This document shows, in pieces, positions 35,372-45,217 of a stretch of 64,000 bases of DNA (position 1 is the first letter of the stretch; each line of letters opens with the position of its first letter). This DNA is from Talaromyces rugulosus (Eukaryota; Ascomycota; Eurotiomycetes; Eurotiales; Trichocomaceae), in the NCBI RefSeq assembly GCF_013368755.1, contig NC_049563.1, positions 3,720,001-3,784,000 on the forward strand. Reading direction: 5' to 3'. Below the pieces are notes generated by a model that was not told the DNA's origin, made no database searches, and worked only from the letters and a program-made list of their open reading frames with translations. The translations under genes were made by a program, and so were the position numbers.

Positions 35372-36672
35372 ATATAATTAATCTTAGATCTTTTAAATAA
35401 GATAGGGAATACTAATTTTTACTTAGATGGTTCTAGGTTAGATGATTAGTGTATAGGTGCTGTAGTAGCTTATAAGCTATTTATTAGCTTTTAGAGGTTA
35501 TGTCTAGCTCCTTTGGGTATAGGCTTTGAAGTCTTTGATATAGAACTAATAGGAGTAGTTAAAGCCCTAGAGTAGGTATTAGTAGAGAATTTTATAGGGT
35601 TAATTAGAGTGTTTTTAGACGTCTAGGCTGTTATAAGCAGGTTCTAGTATATCTAGTCTAGTTTAGGGTAAGCCTTAATGCTGTGGATATATAACCTAGC
35701 TAAGGAACTACAGGCCACTAGCTATAGAATTACTATATACTAGATGTCAGATTATAAAGAGATTCTAGGCAACAAGAAGGCTGATAAGACTACTAAAAAA
35801 CTATAGAGAGGCCTTATACAGATAAGTACTTAGATATCTTACTAATCTATACCTAATAAGCATACATTAAGACTTATAATGTTATTAAAGCTAATTAGCT
35901 TACTATAAAGTTTATAAGATATATTTAATAGATAGGCTAGGCCTATCAATCTTTCTAGGGATAGAAGCTTGACTTAATAGTAATAAGTACCCTTAAGTAT
36001 CTAATATAATGATATTATCAATTCAAGACTAGCTATACTTTAATTAGGGTCTATCTACATTGAATTAAGGCCTAAGACTTTTTTAATTATTTAAAGTGCT
36101 CTAAAGAGACTAAGATAGTAAGATATCTTTTTATAAACTGTTAATAGTGGTACTACTAGTAAGAAAAACTATATACCAGCTTAGCTGAAGCAGGGGTAAA
36201 GGCTTTATAAGATAATAAGCAGTACTTTGAAATATATCTATTTTAGGACTCAAAGGCTATTACAGCGCTACTGGCGTTTATAGGGGTTATTAGAGAGTGA
36301 GAGAATAACTAATAGACCTGGGAGTAGGTCTATAAAACTGATAATTAGGGCATTAAGGTCCTGGATAAGAGAGAGTGAGAGAGGAAAGGATAGTAGATAA
36401 AGGCGGCCTGTTATTATAGATAACATCTAAATGTTAGTAGCTATAAGAAAGAAATAGTAGTTACTATCTATTATAAGCCCCTAAATCGTCCTGTACATAT
36501 AAGTGATATAGGGTGAGGAAAGTACAAGATACCTTAAAAGCCTGGATCTAATAGGGGTAGAGGCACTAGCTTATGGGGGGCAACCCCTATAAGCAGGCCT
36601 AATCCACACAAATCGCTGTCTGTCATAGCCTAGGGCTCGGTATAGACGTTAAATTTGATTAAATAAATAATA
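35372..36672 (+). pseudogene. LINE 2 ORF2 relic, 3' portion (RNase H, C-terminus) and tail
   Basis: Collinear with LINE 1 from about 17845 to 19140: RNase H relic (about 35420-35790), the cysteine motif region (about 36075-36150), then the noncoding 3' end with GGGGGGCAACCCCTATAAG and the A/T-rich tail. The last about 150 bp are little mutated compared with the coding part. Confidence 0.85.
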
Positions 36673-36709
36673 AATATATTATATATACTAATCTCTATAA
36701 TAATAATAT

Positions 36710-37055
36710 CTAAGCTTATTTATCTTAGCAAGTTATTTGCATCAGAGGAGAGATAAATAAAAGAAGAGAGAAGATAAAAGAATGAATAAGAAGGTGTATG
36801 ATGGTTGTTACATTGACTTGTTAATTCTTTTCTATGTAGAGGGATGTAGCTTCTATTTATACCATTTTGTAAAGTTCTTTTTGGTTCTAAATTATTGTTC
36901 TAGACCTTTAATATTATTTCTTAACCTTGGTTCGGTTATATATCGGTTTAATATAATAATTTGCTACACATTATTATATTATATATTATTTTATTCTGAT
37001 ATTTCGTAGTTATAAGTTTTATTATTTGCCACATGACATCATTTGCCACATCACA
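36710..37055 (-). repeat. candidate solo LTR or small insertion in D2
   Basis: 346 bp with base composition unlike the RIP-mutated flanks, between 6-bp TAATAT repeats (36704-36709, 37056-37061), and flanked on both sides by family C sequence. On the minus strand it starts TGTGATGTGGCAAATGATG, contains ATGTGGCAAAT twice, and has a TATAAATAGAAG box near 36855 followed by a pyrimidine-rich stretch. This is LTR-like, but its other end (GCTTAG) does not end in CA. The 75-codon ORF at 36782 is not supported as a gene. Confidence 0.45.
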
Positions 37056-37146
37056 TAATATTTATAATTATAATCTTATAATTTATACTTTCTATAAGAA
37101 TCTATATAAAGATTACTAGCGCAGCTTCTTAGAAAAGAAAAGGTAA

Positions 37147-37357
37147 TATAAGGCTATAAAATCTTTAAAATATATTAGATACTGTATCTTGCTATACTAA
37201 CCTCATAAAGAGTTGCCAAGCCACTAATGAAGTAGTATATATATTCTAACCTTCACACAGGGGTTGCCAAAGGTCAGTAATCAGTTTGACTACCTAGCGA
37301 ACCATAGCTTTACTATTGAATCCAACTCTTGCCTGCTCTCTATATAATATCCTCACA
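37147..37357 (+). repeat. 3' LTR of relic D2
   Basis: 211 bp, aligned end to end with C1 LTRs; TGTGAGGCCGTGAG has become TATAAGGCTATAAA, while the last 100 bp are almost unchanged. Confidence 0.88.
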
Positions 37358-39556
37358 ATAAGATTATAATGATATTAAATAATTGAGAAATTAATTAATA
37401 TAGGAATTTACCTGTTACCTATAAATTCTTAAAGACTAAATAGATATATAATATAGTAAGGAACAGTATATAAAACTTTTTATAATAAAAATCCTATAGC
37501 CCATCTAAGATAAGTTATAGAAATATCTAGAGAAATCTTAAATATATAAGGACACCATATAATTCCTATAGAAACTAGAAAATACTATGCCTAAATATTA
37601 AAAAACAAAAAATTCCTAATAGTAGAATAATTATAATAGCAGCAGTAATAAATACTAGACAGCTCTAAACTATTACTATGCTAGAATAAGACCCTCTATA
37701 GATAAATATAGAAAGGATAACCAGTTCTTTTCAAAAGATAAGGCTACTATAGATAGAAGCAGTGATAGAAACCTAAAAAAAAAAGAATATAAAAAGTCTA
37801 AAAAAGATTAGACCAGGTCTATTTATAATTATTATAGTAAGATAAGATACTAAAAAAAAGAATACTATAAAAAAAGATTTAATAAAGTATAAAAGATATC
37901 TAAACTATTAAAAAACTAAAACTCTAGTGCTTACATATAGCAGCTATACTAAAAATAGCTTATAAAAGAGATATAAAAAAAAAGCAACTATTAATAATAG
38001 AAATAGAACTCTCTAAGCTACTAAGAACTGTGAAGATATAGACTCTTATTAATAGTAATACCTAGAATAATTTCATAAGCCAGGGACTCACTAAGAAGTT
38101 TATTAAGACTATTAAAAAAGCCTCTAAGCTAGTAAAAGCTATTAACAGATAAGTTGTCTAAATATACAGACAATATCACATAGATATAAAAATTATAGAT
38201 TCTAAAAGACTAACCTAAATAAACAAGTATCTCTTTTATATAATAAATATTAATAGATATAACATAATCCTCAATATACTCTAGTTAAAAAAAATAAATC
38301 TCAATATAAATTAGATTATAAGACGGTTTAGATACCAAGACTATATATTAATTAAAAAAATAGAGACTATATCTCCTTATAAAGCATATAAAAGCCTAAT
38401 AACCAGATACACAATATACTGGATAGACCTTCAAAATATACTAAAATTAGGTTTATACATATATTACTTGTATTCTATAAGGGAATAATAGAATATATAT
38501 CTAAGAAATACTATCAGATACAGAGATATTTAGAATAAATAAGCTTTAACTACCAGATTATCTATTTAACTATATAGATATATTCTCAGAAAAAGCTATC
38601 AGTATGCTATCTAAATATATAAAATATAACTATACTATAGACTTAGAACTAAAAACAGCTTCGACTTATAAACCTATATATAGACTCATAGAAACTGAAT
38701 ATAAGGTTCTAAAGAACTACCTAAGTAAAGCATAGGAAAAAAATTAAATTAAATTATCTAAAAGCCTAATAAGAGCCTCTATCCTTTTTATACCAAAAAA
38801 AGATAGTAAATTTCAACTATATATAGATTATCAGAGACTTAATATAATTATAATAAAAAACTATTACCTAATTCTTCTAATCTAAGAGATATTAAACCAC
38901 TTTACTGATATAAAATATTTTACTAAGCTAGATCTGAAAGATGTATATTATTATATCAGAATCTAAATAAAGGACAAATAAAAGACCACTTTCTAAACCT
39001 ATTATAGCTATTTTAAATACTAGATAAAACTATTCAGCTTTATAAATATACCAGCCACATTCTAGATATATATTAATAAAGCAATATGAAATCTATTAAA
39101 TACCTATATAGTAGTATATCTAAATAATATAATTATATATTCAACCAATCTATAGACACATAAAGCCTAGATACAGGAAATTATAAATTAATTAAAAAGC
39201 TATAGCTTATACTGTAAGCGAAGTAAGTATAGCTTCAGAATAAATACTATAAAATATCTTAGATTCATTATAAACCTATAAAGAATAATAATAGACCTAG
39301 ACTAGATTTATACTATTACAGAATAGCCTAAACTATAGATAGTTAAAAAGGTCCAGTTATTTTTAAAGTTTATAAATTTCTACTATAATTTTATACATCA
39401 GTTCTTATATATATCAGTACCACTATCTAAAATAACCAAGGATCCTATAGAAAGAATAAAATATAATAGCTGAAAAGATAGTACTATCTAAGAATTTAAT
39501 ATAACCTTAAAAGCCAAAGAATCTTTCTTAAGCTTAAAATAAGTATTCTAATATAT
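37358..39556 (+). pseudogene. family C relic D1: gag end to RNase H
   Basis: Aligns with C1 from about 49490 (middle of gag) to about 51690 (start of RNase H). The gag knuckle, protease (LINSNTQNNFISQ near 38050), and RT (YLNNIIIYS, relic of YLDDIVIYS, near 39112) are readable. Starts abruptly at gag right after the D2 LTR, so its 5' LTR and first part of gag are missing. RIP has closed all frames. It continues after the insertions at 46788. Confidence 0.85.
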
Positions 39557-39767
39557 TGTGAGGATATTATATAGAGAGCAGGCAAGAGTTGGATTCGATA
39601 GTAAAGCTATGGTTCGCTAGGTAGTCAAACTGATTGCTGACCTTCGGCAACCCCTGTGCGAAGGTCAGTATATATATGCCGCTTCATTAGTGGCTTGGCA
39701 ACCCTCTGTGAGGCTAGTGTAGCGAGGTGCGGCATCTGGTGCGTCCCGAAGGTCTCACGGCCTCACA
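39557..39767 (-). repeat. 3' LTR of C2
   Basis: 211 bp, TGTGAGG/CCTCACA ends (7-bp inverted). A purine tract (opposite strand) adjoins at about 39770-39784. Confidence 0.95.
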
Positions 39768-40023
39768 TTACCCCCCCTTTTCTTAGAAGCTGCGCCGGTG
39801 TTCTTCGCGCAGGTTCTTGTAGGAGGTGTAAATAAGCTCAGGCGCCGTTGTTACGGGGACCAGCGCGTGTGGTGTGTGGACCCACCCACGCGTGTTGTTG
39901 ATATATCGTTTGTGGGTCGGGCCGTCGTTTGTTTCTTCTTCCTCACCACCAAACAGTCTATCGCGCTGCTGCCGACCCTGTGCTTGTCCCCCCTGCTCTC
40001 TCGTTCGTTTGTGCTGTCCGAAC

Positions 40024-40114
40024 GTAAGTGATATGTCCTCTGCTGGTTGTCTCATGTCGATTGCGATGCCTGTTCGAACGTTTGCTCGGTTCGTTGTTCG
40101 CTGACGGTTTGCAG
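40024..40114 (+). other. probable 5'-UTR intron of the C2 antisense gene
   Basis: 91 bp, GTAAGT donor, GCTGACG branch-like motif and TTTGCAG acceptor ending one base before the ATG at 40116. Strong splice signals on the strand opposite to gag-pol support a real transcript. Confidence 0.65.
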
Positions 40115-40115
40115 A

Positions 40116-41125
40116 ATGGCTCCAAAAAAGAAGACCCCCCGCCGCCTCCCAGCTACTTCGCTGATCACCTCGTCCTCTGGCGGGGATATCTCTGCGTCGG
40201 GCCGTACCCGGCCAACACGTACTGCTGGTGGTGTGGCCGCTGGTGCGCTGCGGTCTGCAGTGCAGAAGAAATCGTCGAAGAAGTCACCCTCGAAGAAGGG
40301 CAAGTCCGCCGCTGCTCCCCCCTCTGCGAAGAAGCGCGTGCGCTCCCCCTCCCCTGCCAATGCCGATGGGGACGACGTCGAGGACGAAGACGACGACGAT
40401 GATGAAGACGACGAAGCCGATGCTGCGCCGCCCAGCACGCCGACCCCCTCGCCCCGTCGCAGGCCTCGTGCGCGTCTCCTGGAGGCGCATTTCCTGCCTT
40501 GCCAGCGGTGCCTGCGGTCGTTGGGCCGCGACCCTGACCTGGAGTGCCCCGGCCCCGGCGACGAACCCTGCCCCCGGTGCAAGGGGTTGAAAAAGTCTGC
40601 GGCCGAGTGCTGCCCGGTGAGTTCCCCTTTCGCCTATGTGTTTCCGCAGGTGTTGACGTTCGCTAGGTTCCCGCGGAGCAGCTCGACCAGGCTGCCGCGA
40701 CCGTGGAACTGGTGGCGACCCGTGCTGCCGGTTGGGAGGATGCCGTCAAGGCATTGGACATGGCGATGCGTCGTCGGTCTGATCCTCGTTCGGCTAAGCC
40801 CCCAACCGGTGTGGGTAGTTCTGCTCCTGCTGCGGCGACGCAGGGTGATTCGCCCGCCGTTATGACGGCGGATCCCCCGGCTGCTGCCCAGCAGTCCATG
40901 AGCCGATACCCTGCCCCCTTCGGCGGCCCCATGTTGGGTGTTGCTGCCCCGTATGGGCCGACTATGTCGCCCTACATGCAGCGCGGGTTACCCGCCCCTG
41001 GTTACAGGGAACCCTTTGGTGGTTATGGCGCCGGGTTCGATCCCGAACTCGCGCGCCTGCTGGCTGGGGTGCACGAGGCAACTCGCGCCCTTGGTGACTA
41101 CCTCCACTATCGGGGGTATGTCTGA
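40116..41125 (+). CDS. antisense accessory protein of chromovirus C2, two coding exons (319 aa)
   Basis: Lies on the strand opposite to gag-pol, between the pol end and the 3' LTR. Exons 40116-40616 and 40667-41125 join in phase 0; the 50-bp intron has GTGAGT, a TTGAC branch-like motif and CGCTAG. The protein starts with a basic, Ser/Lys-rich region (MAPKKKTPRR, KKSSKKSPSKKGK), likely nuclear. An Asp/Glu run follows at about 88-110, then six cysteines C129-X2-C132-X11-C144-X7-C152-X2-C155-X9-C165. The second half is Pro/Gly/Ala-rich after a helical stretch (AEQLDQAAATVELVATRAAGWEDAVKAL). The cysteine order resembles a Zn2Cys6 cluster with longer loops, so DNA or RNA binding is possible. I do not recognise the family. 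The convergent pol stop is 123 bp away. An unspliced 272-residue reading also exists, but it drops the clearly coding second exon. Confidence 0.75.
40617..40666 (+). other. coding intron of the C2 antisense gene
   Basis: 50 bp, GTGAGT...TTGACG...CGCTAG. The nearer AG at 40649 would make a 33-bp intron without a branch site. In relic D1 the donor reads GTAAGT at the equivalent place. Confidence 0.72.
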
Positions 41126-41248
41126 AAAATTCCTTCTTGTGCGGCGATGCCGCGGCCTTCGGGCCTGAATTGAAATGTGTTTGCTTGCCCTTCGGGGCTT
41201 TTTATGAATATCCTGGTGTTCTGGTGCGGTGCCCTGCGGGGCTTATGT

Positions 41249-44200
41249 TTAGATACCCCTGGGTGGTTCGGGTTCGTTTTGTTCTTTGTCTTTTTTGCGC
41301 AGCATGCGCGGCCTTCGGGCCCTCAATGGAAAGTCCCTTTCGTTCCTCTTCCCTTTAGTTCGCTGGCGTAGTTCCAACGTAGTTTGCCCTTCGGCTTTCT
41401 TTTGCAGATAGACGTCAAGGGCTTCGGTTTCTCCGACAGTTTCTTCTGGTTCCCAGGTGGCTTCCTCAATCGGCCACCCTTTCCATTGGACCATATATTC
41501 CGTTCCCCTGCCTCTCTTCCGGTCCCGAACTATTCCTTGAATAGTATACTCAGGTTCGCCATCTACTAGTACCGGTCCTGGAGAAGTATGGTTCCCAGCG
41601 TTGGTGTAGTGCGGCTCCAGTAGAGAGACATGGAAAACTGGATGGATTCCTCTATATCTTGGAGTAAGGTCAAGTTTGTATGCGTTTGACCCCCATGTAT
41701 CTACTATTCGGAATGGGCCTAGATATCTATCGGCTAGTTTTTCATTATATCGGAGCGAAGCTATATTCTTTGCCCGAAGCATGACTTGTTCTCCGATTTT
41801 GAATTCCCGATGAATCTTTCCCCGGTTATAGTACTTCGCTTGTGCTTCCTTAGCTTCTTCCAAGCGTTCCCGAATGTTTGCCCGTTTGGTACGGAGCTCT
41901 TCTATCCGGTTTATGGCACGTGGCTCCCAATCCTTCGGACTTGAGGGAGCGTCCTTGGGAACATCTATTCTCAGGTCTCCCTGGAATCCCATGAGGGTTT
42001 CCATTGGAGATTGCCCTGTGACACTATGCCGACTGTTGTTGTACACATTCTGCGCCAGTGGGATCCACCGTGGCCAGTCCGTCTGCTCATAGTTCGCGTA
42101 GCATCGGAGGAAGTGTTCCACCGTCTGGTTCTGGCGCTCCGTCTGTCCATCCGTTTGTGGATGGGCTGTCGTCGACAGTTTCCGGGTTATCCCCAGGTAG
42201 AAGCACATGGTTTGCCAGAATTCGCTGGTGAACAGCTTATCCCGATCTGAGACGATATACTGCGGGAAGGTAATCCACTGCACTAGGTTCTCTAGGAGTA
42301 GCTTCGCTAGTCCTTCGGCCGATAACGCTTTCTGCGTCGGCAAGTAGATAGTGTATTTTGAGAATGGGTCGACGATGACCAGTATAGCGTCAACCGTCGC
42401 TCCCTGCCATCCCGCAGGTGGCAATCCTGTTATAAAGTCCATGGTTACCGTTTCAAACGGTTCTGATGGAACTGGCAACGGCTTGAGTAGCCCATACTGC
42501 CGGTGCCTGTGTACCTTGACCCGTTGGCAGGTAGAACAGGTTCGGATGTAGTAGTCTACGTCGGCTTCTAATGCCGGCCAATAGTATTTCCGACGGATAG
42601 CCGCTACAGTGCGGGCTTTTCCGAAATGGCCTCCCTGCGCATCGTCATGGTTATTCTTCATGATTTCCGACTGCAAGGCCTTATCGGGTGGCACATATGC
42701 GGCCCCCTTGTACCGGAGAAGATCACGCTCCCCGATACTCCATACCGAACCCTCGGCCTGTCCCGCACGGAGTTCTTTCGACTTCTTCCATACAAAGGCG
42801 TCCCCTTGTTGGCATGTTCGAAGGAGACTCTCCATGTCGGGTTTCATTTCTGAATAGGCCGTCTCAGTCCTCATAGCTTCGGTCGCTAGGGACCGTGGCA
42901 CCAGGAGTTCTAGACCCCCTGTATCGCCAGCGGTGGTGTTCTCATCCGCAGGGGCATTCCCCTCTTCGGGCCTGCGGGCATTTTCTTCGTCGACGGTAAA
43001 AGACGTCCCCTGAGCCTTCCGTACTTGCGCCAGCACATTCGCAGATAATTCTTGGTTATGTGGGGAGATTAGGTTTTGTTCTTGTTTCCCAAAGTAACCC
43101 CTTCGCAGCTTTTCCTGCAGGGTCGGGAGCGTCGTTGTGTCTTCTTCAACACTGTCCATATAGTCCGGACGACGACTTGGCGCATCTGCGGGGTTCTTTG
43201 AACCCGGGCGGTATTCTATATTAAAATCAAATGCCGATAGATATTCTGCCCATCGGGCCTGACGCCTGCTGAGTTCCTTAGTGGTAGCGAAGTACCGCAG
43301 GTTACTGTGATCTGTCAGGACCCTAATTGTATGTCGGCTACCTTCTAGGTATTGCCGCCAGTGCTTGAAAGCTTCTACTACCGCTAGAAGTTCCGAATCA
43401 TGCACTTCATAGCGCACCTCTGGTCCCTTGAGCTTCCGGGACCAGAAGGCTATCGGATGCCATTGGGAATCCTCAAACAGCTGAGTGATTACCGCTCCTA
43501 GGGCTCCGCCCGAAGCATCTGTTTCTATGCGAATCGGGAGCGCTGGGTCATAATGTCTTAGCACAGGTTCGCACTGGAACGCTTGCTTCAAGCTCAAGAA
43601 GGATTCTCTGGCTTCCGAGGTTATATTAAATCCTTGGATGGCGCTGCCCTTTCGGCTATTGCGCTTTGTTCTCCCCGCAGGACCCTTGGTCACCTCGGAT
43701 AGCGGCGCTGACATGCGCGAGAACTGATGTATGAAATTACGGTAGAAATTTGCAAACCCCAAGAACGACTGGACCTCCTTAACCGTCCGCGGTTCGGGCC
43801 ATTCTGCGATGGTACGAACCCGGTCCGGGTCCATCGTTATTCCTTGTGGGCTTATAATGAACCCAAGATATTCTATGGTGTCCACTCCGAAGCTACACTT
43901 GCTTCGCTTGCAGTATAAGCTATGGCTTCTCAATCGGCTCATAACTTCCCGCACCTGGGCTTCATGTACCTGCAGGTCGGCTGAATATATGACTATATCG
44001 TCTAGATATACTACCACACAGGTGTCCAATAGGTTCGACATTGCCTTATTGACATATGCCTGGAATGTGGCCGGTGCATTTGCAAGGCCGAATGGCATCA
44101 CCTGGTATTCGAAGTGGCCATAACGGGTTCGGAAAGCGGTCTTCCACTCGTCCCCCGTTCGGATTCTGATACGATGGTATGCATCTTTCAGATCCAGCTT

Positions 44201-45217
44201 GGTAAAATACTTCGCGCCAGCAAAGCGGTCCAACGTCTCTCGGACCAGGGGAATTGGGTAACGGTTCTTTACCGTGATTGCATTAAGTCCCCGATAGTCT
44301 ACGCACAGTCGGAGCTCACCATCTTTTTTCGGTACGAAAAGGATAGGGGCTCCTGCTGGGCTTTTGGATGGTTTAATCCAACCTTTTTCCTGTGCTTTAC
44401 TCAGGTAGTTCTTTAGGACCTCACGTTCGGTTTCCGTGAGCCCGTATATAGGTTTGTAAGGGGGAGCTGTCCCCGGTTCTAAGTCTATAGCATGGTCATG
44501 CTCCGCATGTTCGGGCAGCATACCGGCAGCTCTCTCTGAGAATACATCCGCATAGTCGGATAGATAATCTGGCAGTCGAAGCTCATCCGTTCCAGACATC
44601 TCTGTGTCCGACGGTGCTTCCCAGATGCGCGCCCCGTCATCCCCTTGCGGGATACGAGCGGCATATAAGCGCAAGCCCAATTCTGGTGCGTCTTGGGGGT
44701 CTATCCAGTATGCCGCGCACCCGGCTACCAGGCTTTCGTATGCTTCATGGGGAGACATAGTCTCTATCCCTTCGGCCAACGCACGGTCCCGGTATCTAAA
44801 CCGCCCTGCGACCCAATCTATGTCGGGATTTGTCTTTTTTAACCAGGGCATACCGAGGATTATGTCATATCCATCGATATCCACTGTATAAAGGGGGTGC
44901 CCGCTCATTCGGGTCAGCCCCTCGGAGTCCGTGACTCTTATATCTGTGTGGCGTTGCCCGTACGTTCGGACAACTCGCCCGTCAATGGCTTTTACTAGCC
45001 TGGGGGCTTTTCCAGTAGTCCCGGTGAACTTCTCAGCGAGTTCCCGGCTTACGAAATTGCCCTGGGCACCACTATCAATAAGGGTCCGCACCTTCGCGGT
45101 TCCCAGTAGCTTGGGGAGTTCTGTTTCTATTATCAACAGTTGCTCTTCCCCCATATCCCCCTCATGGGCTATCCCCAGCGCGGCCGCTACATGCAAGCAC
45201 CGGGGTCCTAGTTTTTT
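41249..45217 (-). CDS. pol: Pol polyprotein of C2 (protease, RT, RNase H, integrase, chromodomain)
   Basis: Same product as C1 Pol, about 1315 residues downstream of the frameshift site. The long frame can start at the non-ATG codon at 45196, but translation more likely enters from gag by -1 slippage at 45211-45217. Protease DSGAQ, RT YLDDIVIYS, RNase H TDASGGALGA, integrase GGHFGKARTVAAIRRKYYWP zinc domain and D,D35E core, then a C-terminal chromodomain. One residue noted as different from C1: Thr in ESLLRTCQQG, at codon 42816. Fully open and free of RIP. Numerous ORFs on the opposite strand inside this span are shadows. Confidence 0.94.
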   Translation of the reverse strand, partial: KKLGPRCLHVAAALGIAHEGDMGEEQLLIIETELPKLLGTAKVRTLIDSGAQGNFVSRELAEKFTGTTGKAPRLVKAIDGRVVRTYGQRHTDIRVTDSEGLTRMSGHPLYTVDIDGYDIILGMPWLKKTNPDIDWVAGRFRYRDRALAEGIETMSPHEAYESLVAGCAAYWIDPQDAPELGLRLYAARIPQGDDGARIWEAPSDTEMSGTDELRLPDYLSDYADVFSERAAGMLPEHAEHDHAIDLEPGTAPPYKPIYGLTETEREVLKNYLSKAQEKGWIKPSKSPAGAPILFVPKKDGELRLCVDYRGLNAITVKNRYPIPLVRETLDRFAGAKYFTKLDLKDAYHRIRIRTGDEWKTAFRTRYGHFEYQVMPFGLANAPATFQAYVNKAMSNLLDTCVVVYLDDIVIYSADLQVHEAQVREVMSRLRSHSLYCKRSKCSFGVDTIEYLGFIISPQGITMDPDRVRTIAEWPEPRTVKEVQSFLGFANFYRNFIHQFSRMSAPLSEVTKGPAGRTKRNSRKGSAIQGFNITSEARESFLSLKQAFQCEPVLRHYDPALPIRIETDASGGALGAVITQLFEDSQWHPIAFWSRKLKGPEVRYEVHDSELLAVVEAFKHWRQYLEGSRHTIRVLTDHSNLRYFATTKELSRRQARWAEYLSAFDFNIEYRPGSKNPADAPSRRPDYMDSVEEDTTTLPTLQEKLRRGYFGKQEQNLISPHNQELSANVLAQVRKAQGTSFTVDEENARRPEEGNAPADENTTAGDTGGLELLVPRSLATEAMRTETAYSEMKPDMESLLRTCQQGDAFVWKKSKELRAGQAEGSVWSIGERDLLRYKGAAYVPPDKALQSEIMKNNHDDAQGGHFGKARTVAAIRRKYYWPALEADVDYYIRTCSTCQRVKVHRHRQYGLLKPLPVPSEPFETVTMDFITGLPPAGWQGATVDAILVIVDPFSKYTIYLPTQKALSAEGLAKLLLENLVQWITFPQYIVSDRDKLFTSEFWQTMCFYLGITRKLSTTAHPQTDGQTERQNQTVEHFLRCYANYEQTDWPRWIPLAQNVYNNSRHSVTGQSPMETLMGFQGDLRIDVPKDAPSSPKDWEPRAINRIEELRTKRANIRERLEEAKEAQAKYYNRGKIHREFKIGEQVMLRAKNIASLRYNEKLADRYLGPFRIVDTWGSNAYKLDLTPRYRGIHPVFHVSLLEPHYTNAGNHTSPGPVLVDGEPEYTIQGIVRDRKRGRGTEYMVQWKGWPIEEATWEPEETVGETEALDVYLQKKAEGQTTLELRQRTKGKRNERDFPLRARRPRMLRKKDKEQNEPEPPRGI

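Larger units (their letters stand above)
20577..36672 (+). mobile_element. LINE 2, Tad-like, heavily RIP-degraded and split by A1
   Basis: Starts with the same bases as LINE 1 and is collinear with it to 25542. It resumes at 35372 after retrotransposon A1 and ends in the same TTAAATTTGATTAAAT plus A/T-rich tail. LINE 2 has decayed further than LINE 1. Endonuclease relic VDNFNIYSPSWN at about 22950; RT relic near 24390-24690; RNase H and C-terminal parts lie after A1. Joining the two pieces restores the LINE 1 order exactly, with ATATA duplicated (ATGTA in LINE 1). Confidence 0.88.
36673..37357 (+). mobile_element. family C relic D2, 3' end with LTR
   Basis: 36673-36709 and 37062-37146 align with C1 about 55375-55490 (region between the antisense gene and the 3' LTR, including the purine tract GAAAAGAAAAGG) with RIP-type differences. 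37147-37357 is the 211-bp LTR, its second half nearly unmutated. A 346-bp insert (36710-37055) splits it. Confidence 0.75.

Noticed and set aside
36782..37009. 75-codon ORF
   Set aside because: It lies inside the candidate solo LTR, is hydrophobic and AT-driven, and has no motif.
40047..40865. Unspliced 272-codon reading of the antisense gene
   Set aside because: The last about 80 codons are Arg/Pro/Trp-rich out-of-frame translation; the intron at 40617-40666 joins to a clean second exon in phase 0. The first 23 codons lie in the probable leader intron.
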